A stretch of DNA of 64,000 nucleotides from Adineta ricciae (lineage: Eukaryota; Rotifera; Eurotatoria; Adinetida; Adinetidae): contig CAJNOJ010000127.1 in assembly GCA_905250025.1 (NCBI GenBank), positions 186,001-250,000 on the forward strand, read 5' to 3'. Both the position numbers and the translations under genes were made by a program. Every line of letters starts with the position of its first letter. Position 1 is the first letter of the stretch. Of this stretch, positions 34,571 to 45,569 are shown piece after piece. The notes under the pieces were generated by a model, which worked only from the letters and a program-made list of their open reading frames with translations, made no database searches and was not told where the DNA came from.

Positions 34571-36415
34571 ATGCATATTATTGGTGTTGACGTCGGTGGT
34601 ACAAATACAGGTAGATATAAAAGTTACTTTCGTTGATCACAGATGCACATTATTTGATTAATAATTGTAGATGCGGTTCTACTCAGAATCGAAGATGATC
34701 AATGTAAGTCATTTCGATCTATGCGACTCTTTATCATTTGTTTATGTTGCTTCTAGCACCCAAAGTAGTTACTGCTGTGAAAGTAGTAACAACTTCGGAT
34801 GTGTTTTCAGGATTGATTCATGCCGTGAAACAAGTTGTGCATAACACCAGTGTAAATGCTATCGTGGTTGGTACAACACATTTCATCAATGCATTAATTC
34901 AACGGCGGGATCTAGCTAAAGTTTGCATCTTACGACTTTGCGGACCGGCAACACATTCCATCGCACCGATGTCAAATTGGCCACAAGATTTAAAACATGC
35001 AGTACTGGAAAACTCGATTGATTTTTTTCCTGTACTAATCTGTGTATGTTTAGGTCGATGGATTGACTCCTCTAGTTTCTGGTGGTTATTTCTTCGATGG
35101 ATCGGAGATCAGTTCATTGAACGAGGAAGAAGTTCGGTCGACTGTTCGTCGTGCTCTCGCTTTGAATATTAACACATTTTGTGTGAGTGGTGTTTTTTCA
35201 CCATGTCGAACTGATCAAGAAGTTCGTGTTGGAGAGATTATACATGAAGAATCACATACGGCATACGTTACACTTTCGCATGAAGTTGCTGGTCTTGGTC
35301 TATTGGAAAGAGAAAATGCTTCGATACTCAATGCTTGTCTTCGCCCGTTGGTGATGCGGACGATCGGAATGCTAAAAGATTCCCTTCCTCACGACGCTTC
35401 TATTTTTCTTACAAGAAATACCGGTACATTACTTTCGTCTGAAGATGCGACACGATGGCCAGTATTTACTTTTGCTAGTGGACCAACGAATTCCATGATC
35501 GGTGCAGCTCATCTGAGTGGCATTCAAAATGGAATTGTCATTGATGTTGGAGGAACATCAATTGATTTCGGTGTCATTGTTAATGGCCGACCGAGACAAA
35601 CCCACGCAGTAAGTTCGTTGATATTCATCTACACTTGAATACTCGCTAAAATGTAATTCAGAATATAAAATTAGTCGACGACATTCGAGTGAACGTTACC
35701 GTACCTGACACATATTCTTCACCCTTGGGTGGTGGTACAGTTATTCATGTGACTGAAGAAGATCAATCTGTTCAAGTCGGACCTGATAGTGTCGCCTATC
35801 AACTTGAACAACAAGCTCTAGCGTTTGGAGGACGAACAGTTACTGCTACTGATGTGGCTCTTGCAGCTGGTCTAGTCAAAGAGGTGAAAAATCTTTATCG
35901 ATAGCTAAAAAGATTTTATTGACTCATCATCGGTTTTAGATTGGTCATCGTGATGTTAAGCTACCTGCAAAAATTATTGAACAAGTCCTCGCATATGTGA
36001 ATAAAACGGTGACAAGTGGCGTCGATCGAATGAAAACAAACCCAGAGCCAGTTCCAGTTATTCTATGTGGTGGTGGTTGCATTCTTATCGACCAAAATAA
36101 ATCCTTTCCAGGCGTAACTAAAGTAAACCGATCATTTGCTTTTATTTCAATCTTATGCTCGTCATTTGTTTGAAAGATGATACGTCCCGATCACTTTGCT
36201 GTATGCAATGCTGTGGGTGCTGCTCTATGTTCAGTAAGTGGAACTCTTGATCTCATTACAGATCTTGTTCCAACATCTGTTGACGGAGGCACACAGCGTA
36301 AAGCTGAACTTGATCGATTAGTTCTGCAAGTTCAGGAACAATGTGAGCATAATGGAGCTCGAAAAAAAACAATTCAGTTGTCAGAACTAGAATTGATCCC
36401 ATTATCTTACCATTC
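34571..36415 (+). CDS. Hydantoinase/5-oxoprolinase (HyuA)-like, 3' end missing
   Basis: ATP-dependent opening of a 5-membered cyclic amide (hydantoin or 5-oxoproline). Seven exons: 34571-34610, 34671-34703, 34757-35001, 35054-35608, 35662-35883, 35940-36122, 36177-36415, all in phase, giving 505 residues up to the n at 36416. The N-terminus has the actin-like phosphate loop Gly-Val-Asp-Val-Gly-Gly-Thr-Asn-Thr-Asp. Then come Val-Gly-Thr-Thr-His-Phe-x-Asn-Ala, Gly-Gly-Tyr-x-Phe-Asp-Gly, a second loop Asp-Val-Gly-Gly-Thr-Ser-x-Asp near residue 340, and Gly-Gly-Gly-Cys. It ends in Leu-Ile-Pro-Leu-Ser-Tyr, which is close to the natural end of single-subunit fungal and bacterial relatives, so only 10-30 residues are probably lost. 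It is not the long animal OPLAH form (HyuA plus HyuB). The link to 5-oxoproline rests on the neighbouring cyclase and is inference. Confidence 0.87.
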
Positions 36416-36416
36416 N
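36416..36416. other. Single n: contig join between two incomplete genes
   Basis: Left of the n the frame is hydantoinase-like and near its end. Right of it the frame is already inside a 2OG oxygenase (Gly-Tyr-Ser-Lys-Val-Asn-His-Lys-Glu). Missing are the end of one gene, the spacer and the first part of the next, so the gap is probably more than 0.5 kb. Confidence 0.8.
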
Positions 36417-37432
36417 ATGGTTATTCTAAAGTTAATCACAAAGAAGGAATCAAACTATTGACTGGAAGTTATTTGCAGGAGTTTGCAAATAAAGGATTGA
36501 TACCAAATACACTGCTTGAACCATTAAATTATCTTTCGCAAATGTTAGATGCTGTCACTAAGCGTTTAATCGAAGTCCTTGATCAACATTCAGTATTTCA
36601 ACAGCATCCGTCTTTATCAAATCTTATTAAACGAGCTCGTTTACCACTGAAAAATGAACATTTTGGTATGCTTGATATTGTATCTTATTTTAATGATAAA
36701 AGTGGTTTTCAACCACCACAAAATGGAGAATCAACTGAAGAAGTGAATTGCGTTCCACATTATGATCCAGGATTACTTTCAATTAGTATTCTATCAACAC
36801 ATGAAGGTCTTCAATTGAAAAAGATCATAAATAATGAATGGATTGATGGACCATTAGAATCAAATATTGGAGTTATTTGGTTAGGAGAAAAAGCATCTCG
36901 AATAACAAAAAATCGATTGAAAGCAGGAATTCATCGAGTTATCTATCCTCGAGAATCGAAACGTCGATTGACGGTTTGGTATGAAATATGTACAACTCAG
37001 CAATTAAAAGATATTAGTGATAAGAAGACGAATGAAATAATGGCTGGTGGAATGGTTACATTTAATAATCTTCCAGGAGCATCTCCTATACCTGTATTTC
37101 GTAATGAGAGAAGATTGGATTTTCTGATGCGATTTGAACGGTCTCATGGATTAACAATGACTAAAGCGCCTCCACCGCGATATATTCTCCCAAAACATGG
37201 CATTTCATTTCCAACAGATTATTCAAACACGAATTACAGCGGCGCAGAATCTTCCATGAAACAGTCGCGTTTGCGCCCACGGACAAACTTGTCCTCGAAG
37301 TCTCAATTTTCGGAAAGTAAAATTTCAAAACGTTCACGTAGAAATACGCCAAAGATTTCCCCCAAAACGAAAAATACCCCCCTCCACCACGCGGAGGCGC
37401 ACGAGGAAGATTCTGCACCTCCGACGAATTAA
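36417..37432 (+). CDS. 2OG-Fe(II) oxygenase (isopenicillin-N-synthase-like), 5' end missing
   Basis: A non-haem iron dioxygenase that uses 2-oxoglutarate. About 337 residues are present in frame from the n at 36416. The iron ligands appear as His-Tyr-Asp (residues about 116-118 of the fragment) and the distal His in Gly-Ile-His-Arg-Val near 178. A 2OG-binding Arg follows in Lys-Arg-Arg-Leu-Thr-Val. The start is lost: the N-terminal DIOX_N region, roughly 150 residues, should lie in the gap. The last 100 residues are an unusual basic Ser/Pro/Lys/Arg-rich tail, not part of the fold, perhaps a nuclear or disordered region. The exon shows no intron. Plant-, fungus- and bacteria-like oxygenases of this type are rare in animals. 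The substrate is unknown. Confidence 0.82.
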
Positions 37433-38059
37433 CTACACTCTTAAAAAAGTTCTTTCGCTTGACAAATCGGAAGAACCGTTTTTGGTTCTGTTGAAATTCA
37501 GATTTCGTACTGAAGGTTATGTATAAAGCTCTTTCGAATAGACACGAGCAAAGGTTTCGTATGAATCTTTTTTATTTCAAGTGAAGGAAGGTTTCGTGGT
37601 AAAAGTTTAGTCTAAAGCTACGGCTTCAAACTACAAATAGAAGAGTTCTGTACACAATACTTTATATCGAACATTTTCTACGGCCTTTCGATGAAGGTTT
37701 TGCGTATATTCAGTTACAGAATACCTTGTGATGAATATGACTTATTTATTTGAGCTTGAGCTGTTTTCTATCGGACTGATAATTTGAATAAAGTCCACCT
37801 AAAATCAAGTCTTCTTTTAGAATAAAATTGATCAGCTCATGTTAAGTAAATTTTATTAATGGTTCTAAACTTTCACCAAAAACAATTTACTCGTCTTTAC
37901 GAGTAGCATTTCCTTATCAACCATTCTATATCTTGTTGCATCTATTCAATTCCAAAAAGTACAGATAAATTTCATTCTCTAACAAAACAGCGCCATCTTT
38001 TAGTAGATTATGGATTGTTCCTTTGTCTCATACATTTGTACTTTTGTGGGTTTTTCTCA
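37433..38059. other. Intergenic, nothing recognised
   Basis: An AT-rich spacer between the oxygenase stop and repeat copy 3. Confidence 0.5.
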
Positions 38060-38690
38060 AGAGTAGCCATTGTTTTATAATTTGATGTCAAGTGCTCCGT
38101 TCTTGGATACACTTATTTTTTTATTATTTCACAGCAACAGATATTTACAATACAAATATAGTAGCTGGTGTCGATGTAACATCATATTTTAGCAGAGCGA
38201 GTTTAACACCGATGACTTCATGTACTTGGTCTACTGATTTAACATAATATAGTAAAAGAGATGAATACCAATATCAATACACGATTTATCAATCATGTCT
38301 ATAACGCGGTACCACTTTTTTCTACCAAATCAGGTTTTATTATCAGTCATTCACGAAATCTGTCACGACTAGAAGGTGTATGTTTTGCTAGTTACAATCG
38401 ATTAGATAGATTACCTTGTCGAATCACTATTGAGAAAGTAGTCAAGTTCTTGTTGACTGTTTACTTTTGAGTTTAGGAAATAGTTGGACTCAGCACTCTG
38501 ATTTATATCGAATCACCGCAGCTGTGACAAGTTTCGCAGCAGAATCAACTTTCTTTTCAAGACAAATAACCAAGAATACAGATAGTTATGTTAGCTATTG
38601 CCGTTTAATAGATCAAAATAAAAGTTAGCACACTATATTAATGATAATATGTCATTTAAAATTAAGGTTTATTTCTAATAAAAGAGTAAA
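38060..38690 (+). repeat. Dispersed repeat, copy 3 (3' part only)
   Basis: It matches 31975-32600 at high identity, ending in the same AT-rich stretch. The open part at 38261-38470 reads through a site where copy 1 has a 4-base insertion. Its left end coincides with the indel that separates copies 1 and 2. It has the same orientation as copy 2, so the two form direct repeats around the 32.9-37.4 kb gene group. Confidence 0.75.
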
Positions 38691-39940
38691 TAAATATCAA
38701 TCCAAAAGTAATTAATTGTCAGTTTTAGATTATAATGCTGATAATAAATAATAGGTTTATCACTAAGTTTGGAATAGAACGTGGATGGTCGATACATATA
38801 AACCGCCAATGATAAATACTCGATGTTTATGCTTATTTTTATAAGAATGTCACTACAGCCTCCCTTTTTTTGCTTTTGATACTTATGAAGAGAGAAACTA
38901 CATATTGTTTTCATTTGATCTAGAAATATCTACGGCATATGTGAATAGAATCAAAACAACATTTATAGAATTCTGACAAGAGATGTCTATTTAGTTCAAA
39001 TATTATAGAGTTTTTTATTCATCTTGTGATGTAAACACTGAAACTGATTGCACTTTTTCTAAGATACCGTCAAATTGAATCCTGAAACATATTTTCCCAC
39101 CCGTACATGTTGGCAATATTCAGCTATTAGAGTTTTTGAGATACTCAGCAAGCGATGTATTTCCTCTCACTATATTCTCTGAATGCCTTAACGTAGTTTC
39201 ATCGTAGGTGATACTTATTCCTTTCATGACGAGCGGTTCACACTTTGAAAGAAACTTTCGTTGTTAAAACAGCTCAACCATAAAAAAATCGTTTTCGTTT
39301 CGATTTTTTTTCTCAGATATCATTATCACGAAGAGAGACTCTATGCTTTACTGGATGCTTACTGATTAATTTCTCTGCAATCACAGCACTGTAGTATAAT
39401 CCCCATCAATGTGTTTCTTGACTTGGCATGGTGTAATTGAGTTATAACCGGTATTGCTTATAAAGTGAACAAGAAGTTTGGTAGAACGAATAATATACTC
39501 AGAACATGATGATCGTTATGATAGTATCGTTCAATTCGATGAAGCAAAAGTAAGTTTAGATCACTTTTGATAGTTTTTAATTATGTTTTTGTTGTTCCAG
39601 TGCTATGTAGATGATTAATCGAATGCGAATATTTATTCTTCGTTTATCTTTTATTGTTTTATCATCATTTTAATATGCACTTTGTGCGCCTGACAAGAGA
39701 TGTGTTTTCACGTTTGTGTGGAGTTGAAATCAATCGTCTTATTCTCTGATTTGTTACGTGACGAAAACTGAGCGGAGCGTTAAAAGCCACCTGTTATTCA
39801 AAGAGAGTGAATCACACAAGGGATTATAACTTGCAACAGTACTATGAATAAAATCTCAGGTATTATAACTTCACAGGCAACTTATATTCAATTTTGAATA
39901 AGGTTTTTCTCAATTCGTACATCAATGCTGTCTTCGCAAA
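38691..39940. other. Intergenic, nothing recognised
   Basis: About 1.25 kb without a recognisable gene on either strand. Confidence 0.45.
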
Positions 39941-40090
39941 AAAAACATAATCATCATCATGTCATTCTTCTTCACCTTTCACTCAAGCGCTTCTGTTCAT
40001 TGTGGATAGATGTATTTATTCACCTTTGGTAGTATTTTCTCATGACAATTGTCAGTATTAAATGTCATCGAAAAATTAATGAACTTTGGC
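39940..40090 (+). pseudogene. Remnant of a 7TM receptor gene related to the one at 46586
   Basis: Short blocks are collinear with 46725-46935: a CATCATCA-GTCATTCTTCTTC block, an ACCTTTCACTCAAGCG block, a block around TTCTGTTCA-TGTGGATA, and a CTCATG...CAGTATTAAATGTCAT block. They are separated by deletions, and no frame is open. This is the TM2-TM3 region of that receptor family. Confidence 0.6.
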
Positions 40091-41001
40091 ATAGATCGCA
40101 TCGAATTCGAATATAAATTCATCATGGTGAAAAATAAACTATCAAGTCCTATTTCAAAACAAAAATGACTTCTCATTCATACTAATTAACTTTTGAGAAC
40201 AGTGAGGCTGAGAGAGAGAGAGAAAATTTCTAATATAATCCAAGATAGTTAAACGTTTGCTTCTGTAACATTAACATAGATCCTGTGTTCATAGAAGTTG
40301 CTAATTGAAAAGGAAAATAATAGCTTCATGTGTATTTTTGTTCTCAAACTGACAAACATCGTCTTTTAGTGGTACTATTGAATCATCTGTTCGTTAATTG
40401 GAAATATCTGGTATAATGTGGATTATACTAAAGTCTATATCTTTGCAAATAACATCGTGTATGGAACGTTTCTATGCTATCCATTAGTGCGGCTGTTGCG
40501 CAAGATTCTACATTTGTTTACTGATTATACGAAGATGCATATAGCATCGTTATCTTGGTATTAACCGCTTTTTTTCTCCCCATGCAGATGTCGACGAGAG
40601 ATAGAGAGAAAGAAAACCTCCAGGGACAAATGGCAATTATTAATATGTGAGTCCGGATGTGATTCTCTCTTGACTATCGTATTTTAGAGAAGCAAAATAC
40701 ATGTACAGTTTGTCAGCTTGAAGATATCAGAGGTCACTGAAAATAAAGAGAAGAGAAGCATTACTATATCGGTGCTTTCTTTTCTTTTTATCTTTCTTTC
40801 TCTTTCTCTGTACAGACGAGCGGTTGGCCAATTCTTTTTCTCTCTATGCGCGATTATGTTCTCTTTGCTTGTCTCGTATAGTTGTATAAATAGATAGCAT
40901 TTGCACCAGAATTTATCATTCGGTCTCATATCTGTACTTCTCTTCTCTCTTGCTCGTCGGCATATCATTGGCTAGTACTCATTTGATTATACAAGAAAAG
41001 A
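40091..41001. other. Intergenic with promoter of the secreted Cys protein
   Basis: Contains an (AG)n-like purine stretch near 40210 and the TATA box at 40885. No gene is seen. Confidence 0.45.
40885..40892 (+). promoter_or_regulatory. TATA box of the secreted Cys protein
   Basis: A perfect TATAAATA, 110 bases upstream of the ATG at 41002. Confidence 0.55.
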
Positions 41002-41863
41002 ATGTCTACACAAAATATTTTGCTTGCTTCGGCTATCCTTGTGAGTTTTATCTGTTCATGGACAACAGTTCCTGTTGTTGGATTATCACCAAATAAGAAA
41101 GATGATTCGACAAATAATCAATCGACGACTACTAGCATTAACTTCTCAAATAAACAGTAAAAATACTCAATTTCCGATAAAAAGCACTTCGTTTTCGTTT
41201 ATATCTAATTGTAGTGATGGTAAATACTTGAATTATGTTCGCCTTTTGGATGGTCAATGTTTCAATTGCTCAACATATAAATGTACAACTCATAAAGCAA
41301 ATATGGGTGGTTCAGAATGGTGTATTATGTTATTTCCCGACGCTCTTGCTCATTGCGATTCAGATGCCGATTGTGGTGGATATACAATGACAACAGCTCG
41401 TTGGTTTCATGAGCAATATGATAAAAATGGTCAAGTTGCTGTTCATTTAACTAAAGCTGGAGAAAAAACATTCAATTGTTCGTTCACCGAATGGAGCAGC
41501 TATGAAAAACAGAATACAATTCGTGACACACCTGTTGTATATGGCAAAACGACTTGTCCAGCTGCAAATAATTTTAATTATGTTTTTGATAGTACATCAA
41601 CTGGTAAGAATGATGATCAAGTTTATTCATGTCAAAACCATCCTCAAAATCAAGATGACACAAATGTTAATTGCATTTTATTAATGAGCGAAGGCATAAC
41701 ACATTGTAACTCAGATGATCAATGTCAAGGATTTGCAATCAATACGGATCCAGACTGGCAAAAGAAATACTCCAAGAATGGTATGCAAGCTGTGCAATTG
41801 TTTGGACAAGGTGCAATATCTGCATCAAATGAAATGTGGCGTATTTTTAAAAAACAAGTTTAA
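41002..41863 (+). CDS. Secreted two-module Cys protein, family not recognised
   Basis: Two exons (41002-41156 and 41215-41863), in phase, giving 267 residues. The first exon encodes a signal peptide (about residues 1-30) and a Thr/Ser/Asn-rich linker. The second encodes two related modules of about 90 residues. Each has a Cys-x-x-(Met/Leu)-(Leu)-x-x-x-(Asp/Glu)-(Ala/Gly)-x-(Ala/Thr)-His-Cys-(Asp/Asn)-Ser-Asp-x-x-Cys-x-Gly core, followed by Lys-Asn-Gly-(Gln/Met)-x-Ala-Val-x-Leu. That pattern suggests a small disulfide-bonded, perhaps carbohydrate-binding, extracellular domain. I cannot name it. Module 1 has extra cysteines at its start. It has its own TATA box. Confidence 0.75.
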
Positions 41864-43023
41864 GTTCAATTTCTCGTTTGTTGTTTGTAGTTTATTTCGA
41901 TACGTTCGGACATTTTTCTGTGGGATGCAGCGTCTATCGCGCATGTTTCTTCTTGAACTATATATTTAGCCCAGATATTCGTCGGTATTGCGTCGACTTG
42001 AATATTCATATTATTCGAAAAACTTCGTGTTTATTTATGGCGATAAAATGAATGCGAAAGACGAAAACCAAGATCGACATATGGATACTGACAGCAGAAG
42101 AGGGGGCAAATATATAAATAAGTGTATCGGTTATCAAATAATGTAAGTATGACGTGTAAACATTGTAAAATAATGTTGATCTTCGATATCTATGCATAGA
42201 TAGAATTCGTTACGACGAAATATCTTCAATGAAAACTGTGTTTTTCGTATGCATAATACTATATATCGCCGTATAAGAAGTTGAAACGATGTATAATATT
42301 AAATCCAGATACTTTTGACTGTCAAAGAAAAGTATTGGGTATGTACATGATGGTTATAGTCATAGTATATAGTTTGATATAGAGAGTGAGAGACTTTATA
42401 TTTCCACAATTGATGTTATATCGAAATAAATATGAAATCTTGTCTTTTCTCACTAGCTTATCAAAGATTATCATTCAAAGCATGCAAAAAATATGGTGAA
42501 TCAATAGGAGAGGTGAGAGTCACTCCGTAAATACTGTTTCCGCTTGTTTTTAGTTGTCAAGTGTGTTATCTGTGGACAAATTGTAGTATCTACCATTCTT
42601 CAGCATGGGATGCCTTTTTAAATACTGGAAACTGCTTCGATAAATATCGTGAGATTAGTGAAGGTATATTTATTACAATTAGACGATATTGTAAGTACTG
42701 GACATGCGCACGATGTATAGAAGTTGGTCAATGGAACAAAGCAATACGGATCATATTCGATGAAAGGTAATGTATCCGTAAGGTTTGGTGACGTTGGTTA
42801 ATGCTCCGAAATCAACGTTGCTCAATTCAGAGTAGCGAATGTAGAATTTATTCAGGCACTTCATTTTAATGATCATTGTAGCATAGAAATACATAATAAA
42901 ATACAGTATTGTTTCGAGGCAATGAACGACTCTATAACAAATGAATAAAATAATATTCTGAGAAATAAAACGTTTCAAAAACAGAAAATTTCCTCGTATA
43001 TGTGGATAAAGGATATGATGGTA
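41864..43023. other. Intergenic, nothing recognised
   Basis: About 1.2 kb. A 69-residue frame at 42561-42770 contains a Trp-Thr-Cys-Ala-Arg-Cys segment but has no partner exons. Confidence 0.4.
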
Positions 43024-43848
43024 TCACAATATAACACAAGCGCTGGATTTAACTTTTTTTGGCTTCGGTGTAGGTTTTGCGGCATCTGTCAGCTTTGGTT
43101 CGTCTACTGGTAATATTGAAGGTTTATATAAAAAAGTAGGTTTATCCGCCGGTGGCGGATCATTCAGTCCAATCTTGGATTTATTATCAATTGCTTTCAG
43201 TATAATGCATTCTGACGTTCTTCCGGTAACTTTGAACAATGAATAAGGGGAAAATAAGTATTCTTCCTCATTTTCAAAATGTGAAACTGCTGCGATGTTT
43301 CTAACTTGTTTACATCCGGCAGGAATGTGAATTTCGAATAATACTAGACCGAATTTTTTGGCAGCAGCCTTAGATTTGGACGTTGATGTGAATCCGGGAA
43401 ATCGAAAAACAGTATTAGTCTTGAAATGTTCCTTCTGCTTGTTAGTCAACTCCATACAACGATAGACAACACAGTCGTTAGGCGGGGGTTTGTAGTTTAT
43501 TTGACTAGTAGCTCTGCGAATTAACGGCATCAGTTTAACAAGTATATGTCCTGCATCGTTTGCCAGTTGTCTATTTACGAATGCGTAAAAGGACTGAGCG
43601 CCATATTTAAGATCAGAGGTATACGTACGAATCACATCGTGTTCCTCCGGTTCGTCTACGATTGCTTTGTGTACCAAATGAGCGTTACCATAATTGAAAG
43701 GTAAAGATTTTAAGGAATTAATTACAGCGTACTTCTCTGGACGTCGTTCTGTTTGATCATAGTGCTTCAAAAACTCACTATCATAGAATTGCTTTTGTGA
43801 AACAAATGGTATTTCAATAAAGAATCGATCCTCTCTAAGATTGAACAT
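43024..43848 (-). CDS. ADP-ribosyltransferase (ARTC-type) with C-terminal CaaX box
   Basis: Mono-ADP-ribosyltransferase fold of the Arg-Ser-Glu class, which moves ADP-ribose from NAD+ to a protein. From the ATG at 43848 there are 274 residues. The NAD-binding Arg is at about 130 (Val-Val-Tyr-Arg), the Ser-Thr-Ser motif at about 155-157 (Gly-Phe-Thr-Ser-Thr-Ser), and the Glu-x-Glu motif at 194-196 (Glu-Glu-Glu-Tyr-Leu). The last 50 residues are Pro/Lys-rich and end in Lys-Val-Lys-Ser-Ser-Ala-Cys-Val-Ile-Leu, a polybasic stretch plus a CaaX box whose final Leu favours geranylgeranylation. No signal peptide is seen, so it is probably cytosolic and membrane-tethered. A further coding-like exon in phase lies just upstream (about 43897-44027), with a good donor and acceptor but no ATG. 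The true start may be further 5'. Confidence 0.82.
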   Translation of the reverse strand: MFNLREDRFFIEIPFVSQKQFYDSEFLKHYDQTERRPEKYAVINSLKSLPFNYGNAHLVHKAIVDEPEEHDVIRTYTSDLKYGAQSFYAFVNRQLANDAGHILVKLMPLIRRATSQINYKPPPNDCVVYRCMELTNKQKEHFKTNTVFRFPGFTSTSKSKAAAKKFGLVLFEIHIPAGCKQVRNIAAVSHFENEEEYLFSPYSLFKVTGRTSECIILKAIDNKSKIGLNDPPPADKPTFLYKPSILPVDEPKLTDAAKPTPKPKKVKSSACVIL

Positions 43849-45569
43849 GTATTTCTAAAAATGATGCAATATGAGTCATATGTACATACGCAGATATTAC
43901 TCGTTCTTTGAATTAGCTGACCCTCTTCTGAAAGATGGCGAGATATGTGATTTCGCTTCGAAACTGTGAGAATTGGAATCCGGAAATTCTGAAATTCATT
44001 AAGCTTACGAAGGGAAGATGTTTTCAAATTCGTATAACTGACAATGCGGGCAGATCTGATTTCCGATTGTACAACATCATGGAGTAAGATAGTTTCTCAT
44101 GTCACAAGGCCATTGAACTGAGTGTCAACCGCAAACGACAAAATATGTTGTAAGGTGGTGAACAAATTGATTCGAATAACCATCTCGTCACTCATGTCTA
44201 TTCATACGTTTAAGCTTATGAGTTATGAATCGATTTGGTCAGTGAGTGAGGACACTCGGAGCTCCAACCACACTATTGTGTGACTGTGCACTGGTGACGG
44301 TCCTAGACGAACTAACACGATCATTGCTATGCTTTGGGGTGAACTAATACTCTGAAAAACTCAAATCCACTTCGAAGGGACCTTACGCAAACCATAGTGC
44401 ATGACTATAATAATTGTAAGCACGTGGACCATCTTGAGTAATAATATGATTGCACAAGCGAAGGATTACAATGCACCAATCTATTTAGGATACGAACTTG
44501 GTCACACTAGGATATATTACTAGTCGTGAACTAAATGTCTTCTGATGTAACCCTTTCACTGTTGGAAGGAATTCTGAGCGAACGGGGATGATGAATATAT
44601 GATGTCACTGAGGAAAATTTGCTATTAGGGTCTGAAGGTCACAATTTGAAATATTAAAAGAAAGAGTTACTTTACCTGTGATATCAGAAATAATAAAACG
44701 GGTACTGATAAATAGCCGAGCAGAGCAGAAACTTGGAAAAAAAAATTCACGTTGCAAATACATTTCATGATAAGTTGATAAGACTATTTGCGTTTTCTCT
44801 TTTCGTTCCTGCTGCACTTTTTCGACGAAGTTTTATTATATCAGAAATATATTGCGAGTATATTGGTTAAATCTTCTACCGTCTCAGATTATTTTTCGAA
44901 GACCTCTTTGAATTGATTTGTTGGCCTTGTTACGTAGAATATTCGAAAATTGTGTAGTCAATCGGTGAAACTTTAACATACATTATGGAATAACAGTAAA
45001 TCAAGAAACAGTATGCATAACACTAATAGATCTTCTTCTCAGCGCAATGATTTTCATCTGCAACGATATTCTCAGATTTCAAAGTCATTGTAGATTTGTC
45101 GAAAGTTAATCTGAGTATCAGCAATAACTTATTTGACTTTGAGCTAAGAAGCAACATCATATTGCGAAGAACTTATCATTCTGAGTTATTACGATAACAG
45201 CTTGTTTTCAGAAAAAATATCATATGAATAATCTTCATTGTCGTAAACGAACCAACTTCCTCCAATGCATTTTTAACAAGCTCTGCTTGTTAACAAGAAT
45301 ATTTTATTGAATTCTTGATAATTGTCAGTGCATAGTCAGCGATAAAGAAGATAAGAATATGAATAAAACTGATAATAATATTGGATTAATTTCCGATGAT
45401 CCGGAAGGTTAGTACAAAAACTACGACAGCATTTCAGGGTGGTGTATCGACCATGATCGATTTAGGAACAGTCGCCGATACTATTCATCAAGAAAACGAT
45501 CGATCGTAAACATTCTTCCCGGCAATGCGTATATTAGTCCTATTGCATCACTCTCGTCAGTGTCAAACT
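43849..45569. other. Intergenic, possible upstream ART exon only
   Basis: About 1.7 kb. Apart from the coding-like stretch at about 43897-44027 that could splice to the ART gene, no gene is seen. Confidence 0.4.

Noticed and set aside
42561-42770. A 69-residue frame with a Cys-x-x-Cys pair
   Set aside because: It is isolated, short and not linked by phase to any other exon.
32893-43848. Non-ATG starts (TTG at 32899, TTG near 44027) as true starts
   Set aside because: In a nuclear animal gene the nearby ATG codons (32911, 43848) are better supported. The upstream sequence may be splice-acceptor or exon sequence.
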